The position numbers and the translations under genes were made by a program. The notes under the pieces are model-generated. The model did no database searches, was not told the origin of the DNA, and saw only the letters and a list, made by a program, of their open reading frames with translations. This document shows, piece by piece, positions 30,342 to 35,892 of a stretch of DNA of 35,892 nucleotides (position 1 is its first letter; each line of letters opens with the position of its first letter). Source of the stretch: a virus. The stretch is from IMG/VR virus record IMGVR_UViG_3300050821_003256, positions 1 to 35,892 of that record, one strand, 5' to 3'.

Positions 30342-31029
30342 TCGTGAGTGTGTTGCCTCCATCGGAAACAAGAATCGAAGTGTCTGCGCCCGGCGCGTAG
30401 GAGAAGATGTCCGGACAGTCAGTGAGCTTTAACCCGAGATTGTGCGCCACAACGCTGAGAATCGTCTGATCGTGCCGGTGTCCAAGCACATCAATCGGTC
30501 CGCAATGCGTCTCCGGCGCGTTCTTCCACGGACCGCAGATCGCTTCCGTGTCGCACAGCCGGAAGTATTCCGAAATGAGCATTTGCCCGACCGGGTGCGC
30601 CACGTTGATCCCGAACGCCGACGCAACGACGTGCGGAATGTCTTTGTTGAGCCTTCGAGCCTGATTCAACGACAGATCGGGGAAAAGCACCTTGTAGGCG
30701 TCGGTCGCTGTCCATTCGTAATTGTTCCAGCCGTTCCGGGCAATCCAGTAGCCATCCTTCTCGATGCGGTCCCACAGCGGCTTCATGCTTCGCACCGGAA
30801 CAATCGGCGCATCGCACCACAAAAGCAAATCATTCCCTGCGGCCCCGGCACTGACAAGCGCCCGGCACTTGAACCCATAAGGCCGGTCCTGATGGCTCGG
30901 CCAGCCAGTCGGTATCTCTCGCCAGGCGCAGATGCCGCACTCCGGATCGACTCGGTTCACGGCGGCAATCAGCCGGTCCTGAAAGGTCACGTACCAGTCG
31001 GTCGCTACAGTGACGACAGCGCGCTTCAT
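30325..31029 (-). CDS. glycosyltransferase-like protein, 234 aa
   Basis: The start is fixed by an ATGA overlap at 31029. The sequence MKRAVVTVATDWYV, DLLLWCDAPIVPVRSMKPLWD (an acidic CDA site in place of DxD), YWIARNGWNNYEWTATDAY and a C-terminal DVLGHRHDQTILSVVAHN look like a nucleotide-sugar-dependent enzyme of the GT-A type. The exact family is not recognised. It is in the cassette of two clear GT2-type enzymes and two methyltransferases. Confidence 0.65.
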   Translation of the reverse strand: MKRAVVTVATDWYVTFQDRLIAAVNRVDPECGICAWREIPTGWPSHQDRPYGFKCRALVSAGAAGNDLLLWCDAPIVPVRSMKPLWDRIEKDGYWIARNGWNNYEWTATDAYKVLFPDLSLNQARRLNKDIPHVVASAFGINVAHPVGQMLISEYFRLCDTEAICGPWKNAPETHCGPIDVLGHRHDQTILSVVAHNLGLKLTDCPDIFSYAPGADTSILVSDGGNTLTNVFAE

Positions 31030-31733
31030 GCCGATTGCGCCATCTCCGGAATCAGCCACGTCGCATCCATTGCCGCCCGAAGCTTCTCCCTATCATCGAA
31101 CCGGTCGTTGAAGTGCTGCAGGTAGACTCGCGCCGCGTCTTGCTTCGCCATCCGAGCGAACTTCTCCCGATAGTTTTCGTCCATCTCGCCTTTGGACCAG
31201 TAGGGATGCATGTGCTCGATGAGGATCGGCACGTGCTGGCTTCTCCCGAGGTCCTTGGCAATGTCGTTGATCCACGTGTCGGCGAAGTCGCCCTCGAACC
31301 ATTCACCTGTCATTCGCCCCGCCACTTCCACCCAGCGCCGCGATACAAACGGAAGTGTGGCGAAATGAGTCAGATCGGCCGGAGAGCCGTCATCCCCATG
31401 CACCATCAGAATCTTGTCCGGACACGCATCGAAAGCCTCGGTCACAATCTTGTCCCAACCGGGCGTTCGGAAGATCGTGTCGTCTCCGCACATCATCAGG
31501 ATGTCACCGTGCGCGGCGCGCGCCAGCACATTCCAGTAGTTGGAGAACGTAAGGCGGGGTCCCTCGATCATAACCTCGGCAATATCCAGAATCTGTTCCA
31601 GCGACTCATCATCCTCGTCCTCGTCAACGTAGGTCACGATCTCAACCGGTGTGCTGGCTGTTCCACGAATCGATTCTGCCATGCGCCGAAATGTCGGCAC
31701 TCGCTTGCGTGTCGGTACTAGGACTGAAATCAT
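31026..31733 (-). CDS. GT2-family glycosyltransferase, 235 aa
   Basis: The N-terminus is MISVLVPTRKRVPTFRRMAE, the nucleotide-sugar-binding start of GT2. A later HGDILMMCGDDTIF (DD at 84-85) is the metal site, followed by acceptor-side residues. The ATG overlaps the upstream stop (ATGA). It is the first gene of the cassette. Confidence 0.85.
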   Translation of the reverse strand: MISVLVPTRKRVPTFRRMAESIRGTASTPVEIVTYVDEDEDDESLEQILDIAEVMIEGPRLTFSNYWNVLARAAHGDILMMCGDDTIFRTPGWDKIVTEAFDACPDKILMVHGDDGSPADLTHFATLPFVSRRWVEVAGRMTGEWFEGDFADTWINDIAKDLGRSQHVPILIEHMHPYWSKGEMDENYREKFARMAKQDAARVYLQHFNDRFDDREKLRAAMDATWLIPEMAQSA

Positions 31734-31981
31734 AGAGTGTGGTTAATTTGCCACAGTACTAGATGCTCGGAAAATGGCCGGAGGTTTGGTCGTGTGATGT
31801 GTGCCGCGCCAGCGGGGTTAGTCCGCGTGTCGGCTCCGGCCATTCCCTTTTCGTGGTCGATGATCGCTCCTTTCGTAATCGGTGCGTCGGGGATGTGGCC
31901 CTTCGGTGCAGAACTTGACGTGCTTCTTCGCCAAGGGCCAGGACCGAAACGTGCGCTTGCAGTGAGGGCATCGAGGTTCAT
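31730..31981 (-). CDS. overlapping hypothetical frame A, 83 aa
   Basis: Its ATG and its stop both overlap neighbours in the ATGA manner, at 31978-31981 and 31730-31733. The C-terminal half (KGAIIDHEKGMAGADTRTNP and onward) reads like a protein, while the N-terminal half has poor codon third positions. It is in conflict with frame B at 31818-32009, which contains a zinc finger. Confidence 0.4.
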   Translation of the reverse strand: MNLDALTASARFGPGPWRRSTSSSAPKGHIPDAPITKGAIIDHEKGMAGADTRTNPAGAAHITRPNLRPFSEHLVLWQINHTL

Positions 31982-32009
31982 TGGAGTTGGAGGACAGTCG
32001 GCCCGGCAT
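31818..32009 (-). CDS. overlapping frame B with C2HC zinc-finger motif, 63 aa
   Basis: RCPHCKRTFRSWPLAKKHVK then FC gives CxxC-x12-H-x3-C spacing, a good single zinc finger. The first half has high GC at third positions. The C-terminal half is basic and polar. A GTG at 32036 would extend it by nine residues. The finger in frame B and the downstream part in frame A could be one protein linked by a +1 shift, or two separate products. Confidence 0.45.
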   Translation of the reverse strand: MPGRLSSNSNEPRCPHCKRTFRSWPLAKKHVKFCTEGPHPRRTDYERSDHRPRKGNGRSRHAD

Positions 32010-32220
32010 ATCCGCTCGGCGTCGGAATCCACTCACAGCGCTTCGTCAACACATTTGAATAGTCGCCAATGCCTGATGGCTGTGTCGAAACGGCATAGAG
32101 ATGGGATTCATCGGTCCAAGCAATCAGCTTTTGATCGAAGAGCTTAGCGGCGTGTTCCGGGGATACGTAATTCGATTTACCGGATGGGAGTCGAATTTCG
32201 ACGCGGATGCGTTTTGCCAC
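31978..32220 (-). CDS. small hypothetical protein, 80 aa
   Basis: A GTG start and the sequence MAKRIRVEIRLPSGKSNYVSP, then EHAAKLFDQKLIAWTDE, HLYAVST and CEWIPTPSGYAGPTVLQLQ. The pattern I-x-V-x-x-P-S/N-G-x-x-x-Y-L/V-x-P-x-x-A suggests a small alpha/beta DNA- or protein-binding domain. The 44-nt overlap with the upstream gene is larger than usual here. Function unknown. Confidence 0.6.
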   Translation of the reverse strand: MAKRIRVEIRLPSGKSNYVSPEHAAKLFDQKLIAWTDESHLYAVSTQPSGIGDYSNVLTKRCEWIPTPSGYAGPTVLQLQ

Positions 32221-32389
32221 AGAGGGAGGAGCGCGAATATCCTACGCGCAGCGGACGTGCGTGTTCAACCACTTGTACATCCGAGCATTCGGGCGTGTCA
32301 ATAGAATTCCACACCAGTGCGCCCTCTCGGAGTACATACCTCCGAACGCCGAGACAGTCCTTCCGCTCGATAATCGTCGCTTCGGGCAT
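32177..32389 (-). CDS. first gene of the late unit, hypothetical, 70 aa
   Basis: MPEATIIERKDCLGVRRYVL, REGALVWNSIDTPECSDVQV and a basic C-terminus with SSLCGKTHPRR. It is the promoter-proximal frame of the leftward unit, about 55 nt after the predicted start of transcription. No clear ribosome site. Function unknown. Confidence 0.5.
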   Translation of the reverse strand: MPEATIIERKDCLGVRRYVLREGALVWNSIDTPECSDVQVVEHARPLRVGYSRSSLCGKTHPRRNSTPIR

Positions 32390-32428
32390 ATTCGAGAACT
32401 GGGCACGCGCGTGATCCTACCATCGAAC

Positions 32429-32442
32429 TTGCTCTAGAGCAA
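32429..32442. promoter_or_regulatory. 14-bp perfect palindrome, operator candidate
   Basis: TTGCTCTAGAGCAA reads identically on both strands. It lies at the predicted start of the leftward transcript (about 32444) and about 30 bp from the -35 area of the rightward promoter. A dimeric repressor or activator would fit, deciding which unit is on. No obvious repressor gene is recognised in the window. Confidence 0.5.
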
Positions 32443-32450
32443 ATAGAGCG

Positions 32451-32479
32451 AAAATAGTATGAGAAAGGGCTTGACACAA
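32451..32479 (-). promoter_or_regulatory. leftward late promoter candidate
   Basis: On the minus strand TTGTGT (32479-32474) is followed after 17 nt by TATTTT (32456-32451), matching a weak sigma70 promoter. It overlaps the -35 of the rightward promoter, so polymerase binding at one should exclude the other. Confidence 0.4.
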
Positions 32480-32500
32480 TCCTAGTATTAGTAGTAGTAT
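32471..32500 (+). promoter_or_regulatory. rightward promoter, sigma70 type, leaderless
   Basis: A perfect -35 TTGACA (32471-32476) and TAGTAT (32495-32500) are separated by 18 nt. The predicted start of transcription (about 32506-32508) coincides with the ATG at 32507, so the mRNA would have no 5' leader. Confidence 0.7.
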
Positions 32501-32506
32501 TCTCGC

Positions 32507-32650
32507 ATGGTCAAACACGCAAGCATCTTTCAACCGAACACGACTGACGTGAAGTGCTCGGCGTGCGGTTACCAATGGGAACCACGTGTCGATAAACCCA
32601 AAGCGTGTCCACGCTGCAAGGCACGTCTCGACGCTCCGAGGAAAGCATGA
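32507..32650 (+). CDS. zinc-ribbon protein, leaderless first gene of the rightward unit, 47 aa
   Basis: CSACGYQWEPR ... KACPRCKARLD provides two CxxC knuckles, a typical zinc ribbon. The start codon lies at the predicted transcription start with no ribosome site. The TGA overlaps the next ATG. Likely an early regulator or transcription-related factor. It is too short for most gene finders. Confidence 0.7.
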   Translation: MVKHASIFQPNTTDVKCSACGYQWEPRVDKPKACPRCKARLDAPRKA

Positions 32651-32820
32651 GTGTTTATCTCGCATTCAGCACCAAAACTGGCCTAGGGAAAAGCACTCAG
32701 CTATTGGGCGTGCTTGAAAAGACCGATGTCCATGTTGAGCGCCGCTCAAGAGAACATCTCGGCTGGAAAGGGACGCGAATTGATTCTTGGGCTGCTGTTC
32801 GGAGGGCTCACTTGGGATGA
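32647..32820 (+). CDS. uncertain frame overlapping the next gene, 57 aa
   Basis: Coupled by ATGA to the zinc-ribbon gene. MSVYLAFSTKTGLGKSTQLL has a P-loop-like GLGKST but is too short to be an ATPase. Third-position usage is poorer than that of the frame that starts at 32726. It may be only a coupling leader or a remnant. Confidence 0.3.
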   Translation: MSVYLAFSTKTGLGKSTQLLGVLEKTDVHVERRSREHLGWKGTRIDSWAAVRRAHLG

Positions 32821-32938
32821 TTTGCCAGTACTAAATGCTGATGAGCCAAGGACTTTGGAGCGGATTTGCACACATGAACGTCTCGATGAAGATGGGATTT
32901 GTCGAGCCTGTGGCGAAGATCGACGCGGAATCGGCTAA
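32726..32938 (+). CDS. small Cys-containing protein, 70 aa
   Basis: MSMLSAAQENISAGKGRELI, GLTWDDLPVLN and CTHERLDEDGICRACGEDRR (a C-x-H ... C-x-x-C-G knuckle) suggest a zinc-binding C-terminus. Possible starts are a TTG at 32714 or ATGs at 32726 and 32732. It overlaps the previous frame by 95 nt. Function unknown. Confidence 0.6.
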   Translation: MSMLSAAQENISAGKGRELILGLLFGGLTWDDLPVLNADEPRTLERICTHERLDEDGICRACGEDRRGIG

Positions 32939-32975
32939 ATGCTAGGGGCTGTGTCTCGAATCAAGGAGAACCGAT

Positions 32976-33143
32976 ATGGCCGAATCACCGAAATACCTCA
33001 CCGCTCAGGACATTATCGACCGCGCCGACTTGTCCCGAGCTTCGAGGGAGCGCCGGAAACAAAGCTTTCTCTGGAAGTTAGCCGCCCTCTGCTTGCTCGC
33101 TTCCGGATTCCTCTTGCTGTGGATATTTGTCGGAGGTCGATGA
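32976..33143 (+). CDS. small single-TM protein, 55 aa
   Basis: AAGGAGA lies 6 nt before the ATG. The soluble N-terminus has YLTAQDIIDRADLSRASRER, then one membrane helix (FLWKLAALCLLASGFLLLWI). Tail-anchored inner-membrane topology is likely. Early phage small membrane proteins often act in superinfection exclusion, but nothing specific can be claimed. Confidence 0.7.
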   Translation: MAESPKYLTAQDIIDRADLSRASRERRKQSFLWKLAALCLLASGFLLLWIFVGGR

Positions 33144-33144
33144 A

Positions 33145-33315
33145 ATGAACGACGAAAAAGAACTCCAAAGGCTCAGAGCTTGGGCCGAACGCCTCGAACG
33201 CACTCACCGATCCTCCCAAGCGATGCTCGTTCGTCAAATGATCTGGGAGATCGAACAAGGTGCAACGTGGCTCGCCCAAATGCGTGCCCTCGGAATCGAG
33301 ACACCTGATGCTTAA
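33145..33315 (+). CDS. small helical protein, 56 aa
   Basis: GGAGG lies 8 nt upstream. MNDEKELQRLRAWAERLERT and QAMLVRQMIWEIEQGATWL form amphipathic helices. No family recognised. The 3' end overlaps the next ATG by 8 nt. Confidence 0.6.
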   Translation: MNDEKELQRLRAWAERLERTHRSSQAMLVRQMIWEIEQGATWLAQMRALGIETPDA

Positions 33316-33478
33316 ACCCGAAGATGAGTTGGAGCTTCGAGCCAATCAGTATTCTGCCGATGGCGAGGATTTGATCTGCCGGAACTGCGGCCTCGATGCT
33401 TTCGACCACCTGTTTAACGGCTGCTCGAAGTTCGAGCCTGCCAACGCTGACGATTTTCGAGAGGACTCCGATGAGTGA
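33308..33478 (+). CDS. small zinc-knuckle protein, 56 aa
   Basis: The start overlaps the previous TAA by 8 nt. LICRNCGLDAFDHLFNGCSK gives CxxC, His and a later Cys, a likely zinc site, followed by an acidic tail. Function unknown. Confidence 0.6.
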   Translation: MLKPEDELELRANQYSADGEDLICRNCGLDAFDHLFNGCSKFEPANADDFREDSDE

Positions 33479-33659
33479 CTACAAAGACGCAATTCAAGCC
33501 ATCTTCGAGGACTTGATTTTCGCTCGATACGACCACACGGAGTACTGGAAGCTACCGCAAGAGGAGCAAGACCGATTGTACGGCATAGCGACACGCGAAT
33601 ATGCCGACCGCATGGCTGACCGCGCCGACTATCTGCGCAAATCTGAACGTGAACGCTAA
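33471..33659 (+). CDS. small hypothetical protein, 62 aa
   Basis: The ATG overlaps the previous TGA by 8 nt. MSDYKDAIQAIFEDLIFARY, then a tail with REYADRMADRADYLRKSER, an all-helical acidic/basic protein. Function unknown. Confidence 0.6.
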   Translation: MSDYKDAIQAIFEDLIFARYDHTEYWKLPQEEQDRLYGIATREYADRMADRADYLRKSERER

Positions 33660-33812
33660 GGAGACTCCCGAAAATTCTATCCGCCCAGCGGAATGCTTGC
33701 TCGGCACGCCCAGATGAAGGAACCCGGAGCGCAAGTCGCCCCTGCCAAGCATTCGCTTGACCATCATAACCTGGAACGTTTATTGATTTTATCACATAAA
33801 GGAGACTCCCGA
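33658..33812 (+). repeat. 14-nt direct repeat carrying a ribosome site, around a 127-nt gap
   Basis: AAGGAGACTCCCGA occurs at 33658-33671 and 33799-33812. The right copy is the ribosome site of the gene at 33812. The left copy is followed by AAAATTC instead of a start codon. The gap contains an inverted repeat AATGCTTG/CAAGCATT (33692-33699 and 33746-33753) and a promoter candidate. A weak 50-aa frame (from 33693) has no ribosome site near it and overlaps the next gene, so I leave it out. Confidence 0.7.
33757..33786 (+). promoter_or_regulatory. weak promoter candidate before the gene at 33812
   Basis: TTGACC (33757-33762) is followed after 18 nt by TATTGA (33781-33786). Predicted transcription would start near 33793, just before the ribosome site. 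The -10 is poor (3 of 6), so support is limited. Confidence 0.3.
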
Positions 33813-34030
33813 TGCCTGATTATCCGAAGCCTGAAATCGGAGACGTAGTTCTGGTCGAATATGGTAGCGAGTGCTACGAAGCTCGCATACTGACTATCGC
33901 CACGGGCCGAACTTGGTCTGGAAATGAGAACCAGATGTATTACAAACTCAGGCGGATGTCTTTTTGGTCTCGACCTTGGGCTCCTCGTATCGAATGGCTC
34001 AATGAAACTCATATAAGGGACCATGCCTGA
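33812..34030 (+). CDS. small hypothetical protein, 72 aa
   Basis: GGAGA lies 7 nt before the ATG. MPDYPKPEIGDVVLVEYGSE, CYEARILTIA, YYKLRRMSFW and RPWAPRIEWLNE form a small SH3-like beta barrel. Function unknown. The stop overlaps the ERF gene by 8 nt. Confidence 0.65.
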   Translation: MPDYPKPEIGDVVLVEYGSECYEARILTIATGRTWSGNENQMYYKLRRMSFWSRPWAPRIEWLNETHIRDHA

Positions 34031-34772
34031 TTCAGAGGAACGTACCGCACCGATGGCCGAAACGCCGAAGCTCGAATGGTCGATGTCGCCTACGATTGGT
34101 AAACTCGTTGAGGCCATCTCCAAAGCTGCCTTGAACTTCGACCCCGTGCTCAAGGACTCCGAAAATCCGGCCTACAGGTCCAAATATGCCGACCTGCCGA
34201 CCGTCATCGACGCCACACGCAAGTATCTCGCAGCCGAAGGCGTGGCTGTGATCCAAATGCCCCATGCCGAGTTTGGACCCGACGACGCCAAAATGCTCAC
34301 GCTCACCACTATGCTCGCGCATTCCTCCGGCGAGTGGATGGCTTCCGATCTCACCCTGCCAGCCATGATGCGCGATCGATTCGACGCGCAATCCGTCGGT
34401 TCCGCAATTACCTACGCCCGGCGCTATGGATTGGCTGCCATGACCAATGTCGCTCAGGAAGATGACGATGGCAACCGCGCGGCTGGGATCGGATCGAAAG
34501 AAGCCGCTCAGGGTGTCGCCAAGCGCAAGATCAAGGAATCGACGGGCGCTGACGAGAACGAGCCCATTACCCTCGTGCCTTGGAAGGAAAACCAGCTCGC
34601 TGTCACCGGAAACTCGCTTGCCCTGCTGCGGGCCGAAATGACGGCAGAAGATCGGGAGAAAATGCACATCAAGTGGTCGGGAGCCGATAAAACATGGGTG
34701 CTGCCCGAGGCCGAAGGCAATATGTTTGCCTCTCTTGCTGAGGCTCATAAGTTCAAGGTGGTTTGGAAGTAA
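34023..34772 (+). CDS. erf: ERF-family single-strand annealing recombinase, 249 aa
   Basis: Residues about 24-150 have the ERF core: IGKLVEAISKAALNFDPVLK, NPAYRSKYADLPTVIDATRK, YLAAEGVAVIQMP, MLAHSSGEWMASDLTLPA and SVGSAITYARRYGLAAMTNV with an acidic QEDDDGN. ERF proteins anneal single strands in phage recombination, often helping to circularise DNA. The C-terminus is a separate charged domain. The start overlaps the previous gene by 8 nt. Confidence 0.9.
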   Translation: MPDSEERTAPMAETPKLEWSMSPTIGKLVEAISKAALNFDPVLKDSENPAYRSKYADLPTVIDATRKYLAAEGVAVIQMPHAEFGPDDAKMLTLTTMLAHSSGEWMASDLTLPAMMRDRFDAQSVGSAITYARRYGLAAMTNVAQEDDDGNRAAGIGSKEAAQGVAKRKIKESTGADENEPITLVPWKENQLAVTGNSLALLRAEMTAEDREKMHIKWSGADKTWVLPEAEGNMFASLAEAHKFKVVWK

Positions 34773-34798
34773 GACTTCGACGCACGCAGCGCCGAACC

Positions 34799-34840
34799 GG
34801 AGCCGACTTCCGAGACCGGGCTGGATCGGGAGTCGGTTCC
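34799..34840 (+). terminator. 13-bp hairpin after erf, attenuator or terminator candidate
   Basis: Bases 34799-34811 pair with 34828-34840 (11 Watson-Crick pairs and two G-T wobbles) around a 16-nt loop. No T-run follows, and AAAGGAG for the next gene starts about 12 nt downstream, so it may attenuate transcription or shape ribosome access rather than end transcription fully. Confidence 0.4.
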
Positions 34841-34862
34841 GAGAATTGAAAAAGGAGAAAAA

Positions 34863-35633
34863 ATGCAACGATTCGAAATCATCGAGGATCGCTTGAGAAA
34901 GTTCGAAAGTTGGTCGCTCAAATCAGGCGCACACTCCCCGGATTCCACATTTTGTGTTATGGAAGCGGTAGCTTTTGTCGCCGGAGAGCCTTGGTCCGAT
35001 CATCCCGAGTGTGCCTGCCCGATTATCTCGTCATTCCTGCGATCTTGGAACGACTCATTGCCGAGCGATGCCGAGCGTGACCGCCTACTGAAGCCGCTGA
35101 TCCCAAAGCTCGTCAATACGCGCCGCACGAAAAAAATCGAACTGGCGCGCAGCCTCATGGCTGCCGACTGGCTCATCCGTGTTCACACTCCGGCTTGGCT
35201 TCGCCTCGCCGGACTCACAAAGCAAGCGGAATCTCTCGAACAGCTTCCCGAAATTACCGCGATGAAGCAGTTTCCATCTCTTCGCGGCCCGATTGAAGCG
35301 GTACGCCAAGATGCGGCCGCTGCGCGGGACGCTGCGTGGGACGCTGCGCGGGCCGCTGCGTGGGACGCTGCGGGGGACGCTGCGTGGGACGCTGCGGGGG
35401 CCGCTGCGCGGGCCGCTGCGTGGGACGCTGCGTGGGACGCTGCGTGGGACGCTGCGGGGGCCGCTGCGCGGGACGCTGCGCGGGCCGCTGCGTGGGACGC
35501 TGCGCGGGACGCTGCGTGGGACGCTGCGCGGGACGCTGCGTGGGACGCTGCGCGGGCAAAGCTCGCTCCCACTTGCGCCGCGATCCAAGAATCGGCTCTT
35601 GAACTCGTAAACCGGATGATCGAACTTCGATGA
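34863..35633 (+). CDS. conserved N-terminal domain plus Ala-rich tandem repeats, 256 aa
   Basis: AAGGAGA is 5 nt upstream. The N-terminal 125 residues have SGAHSPDSTFCVMEAVAFVA, GEPWSDHPECACPII, SSFLRSWNDSLP and KPLIPKLVNTR, a domain common in uncharacterised bacterial and phage proteins. Residues 153-232 are 20 four-residue units of AA[W/R/G][D/A], and the last 24 residues return to LELVNRMIEL. The repeats should form a long helix. Related proteins in other genomes carry similar DAAW repeats; function unknown. Confidence 0.85.
   Translation: MQRFEIIEDRLRKFESWSLKSGAHSPDSTFCVMEAVAFVAGEPWSDHPECACPIISSFLRSWNDSLPSDAERDRLLKPLIPKLVNTRRTKKIELARSLMAADWLIRVHTPAWLRLAGLTKQAESLEQLPEITAMKQFPSLRGPIEAVRQDAAAARDAAWDAARAAAWDAAGDAAWDAAGAAARAAAWDAAWDAAWDAAGAAARDAARAAAWDAARDAAWDAARDAAWDAARAKLAPTCAAIQESALELVNRMIELR
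35319..35558 (+). repeat. 20 tandem 12-bp units inside the Ala-repeat gene
   Basis: Each unit is GCTGCG-N-GGG-M-C: ten of twelve bases are constant. Position 7 is T, C or G (Trp, Arg or Gly) and position 11 is A or C (Asp or Ala). All six reading frames are open across the array, which explains the many long artefact frames here. Slipped-strand expansion is likely. Confidence 0.95.
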
Positions 35634-35806
35634 AACGCCTCTTCATCTGGCTCGGCCTCGCGCCGGCGAGCCTCGAACTCGAATACGCGGAGAGATGCCG
35701 CAGACTGAAGGAGCTATGCTATGCCGAACATCGCCGACCAGACCGAAAAGGAACTCATCGAGACGATCTTGCGCATGTATACCAAAGACGAGCGAGCGGT
35801 TCATAA
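35630..35806 (+). CDS. small basic protein, 58 aa
   Basis: Coupled by ATGA to the repeat gene. MKRLFIWLGLAPASLELEYA, then ERCRRLKEL. Third-position GC is high for the first 30 codons. The last 86 nt overlap the gene at 35721 in another frame and look less natural, so the true product may be a decayed gene. No family recognised. Confidence 0.45.
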   Translation: MKRLFIWLGLAPASLELEYAERCRRLKELCYAEHRRPDRKGTHRDDLAHVYQRRASGS

Positions 35807-35892
35807 TATCGCCGATCACCTGTCGAAGATATTGACGCGCCGACGCTCGATCATCCGAGAGAGAAGAAAGCATCCGTGCGACCAGCAGCCAA
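35721..35892 (+). CDS. 5' part of small unknown gene that continues at base 1
   Basis: AAGGAG is 8 nt upstream of the ATG. The 57 residues here are helical and charged: MPNIADQTEKELIETILRMY, then DHLSKILTRRRSIIRERRK. The frame runs off the window but reads on cleanly at base 1 to a TAA at 60-62, giving 77 aa in all. Function unknown; a DNA-binding or regulatory role is only a guess from the basic segment. Confidence 0.6.
   Translation, partial: MPNIADQTEKELIETILRMYTKDERAVHNIADHLSKILTRRRSIIRERRKHPCDQQP

Noticed and set aside
32647-32820. P-loop ATPase from GLGKST
   Set aside because: Only 57 residues, no Walker B, and a better frame overlaps; kept only as a low-confidence frame.
32939-33148. 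Frame overlapping the small TM gene at 32976
   Set aside because: The TM frame has AAGGAGA and a clear membrane helix, while this frame has neither and reads as basic shadow.
35319-35558. Tandem array as CRISPR or diversity-generating target
   Set aside because: Units are contiguous with no spacers, variation is limited to two positions, and no reverse transcriptase or Cas gene is visible.
1-35892. tRNA genes, integrase, repressor, polymerase
   Set aside because: I looked for tRNA-like clover-leaf patterns and for recognisable integrase, DNA or RNA polymerase and repressor motifs and saw none; absence by eye is not proof.

Overview
The window looks like an essentially complete genome, about 36 kb, of a tailed phage with podovirus-like organisation. 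It has TerS/TerL, a large portal, scaffold, major capsid protein, neck and tail-tubular-like proteins, three internal-virion-like proteins and beta-helical fibres. I see no tape measure, tail sheath or integrase. The two ends appear to join: the open frame at the right edge (from 35721) continues at base 1 and ends at 60-62 in a TAATG overlap with the next gene. The sequence is therefore probably a circular or circularly permuted molecule opened inside a gene. The host cannot be proved from sequence. Family resemblance of a fibre C-terminal module and of a small zinc protein hints, weakly, at Acidobacteriota.

Transcription appears to be two divergent units starting in the 32.39-32.51 kb intergenic region, where opposing sigma70-type promoters share the -35 area next to a 14-bp palindrome. 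They meet at a GC-rich hairpin at 1117-1151. The rightward unit (32507 to the right end, then 1-1101 through the junction) holds small Cys-rich proteins, an ERF-type single-strand annealing protein, an Ala-repeat protein with 20 tandem 12-bp units, and unknown small genes. The leftward late unit (32389 down to 1160) holds, in order of transcription: three or four small genes; a five-gene glycosyltransferase/methyltransferase cassette (31733-28551); TerS and TerL; small accessory genes including a DUF7448 protein; portal, scaffold and capsid protein; a secreted-type protein; neck and tail genes; three internal virion proteins; three tail-fibre genes with N-terminal signal peptides; and a lysis region with several membrane proteins and a Tlde1-like (DUF2778) L,D-transpeptidase-type enzyme. 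Most neighbouring starts and stops overlap (ATGA, TAATG, TGATG or 8 nt), so translational coupling is the rule and fixes most start codons.

The most unusual element is the portal protein (22194-25250). It carries a complete histidine-phosphatase (phosphoglycerate-mutase-like) domain inserted in frame at about residues 237-425, with the RHG motif, SSPLxRA arginine, acidic residue and second histidine all present. Also notable are four phage proteins with Sec-type signal peptides, an HNH-AP2 homing endonuclease inserted on the opposite strand within the structural genes, and a leaderless rightward promoter.
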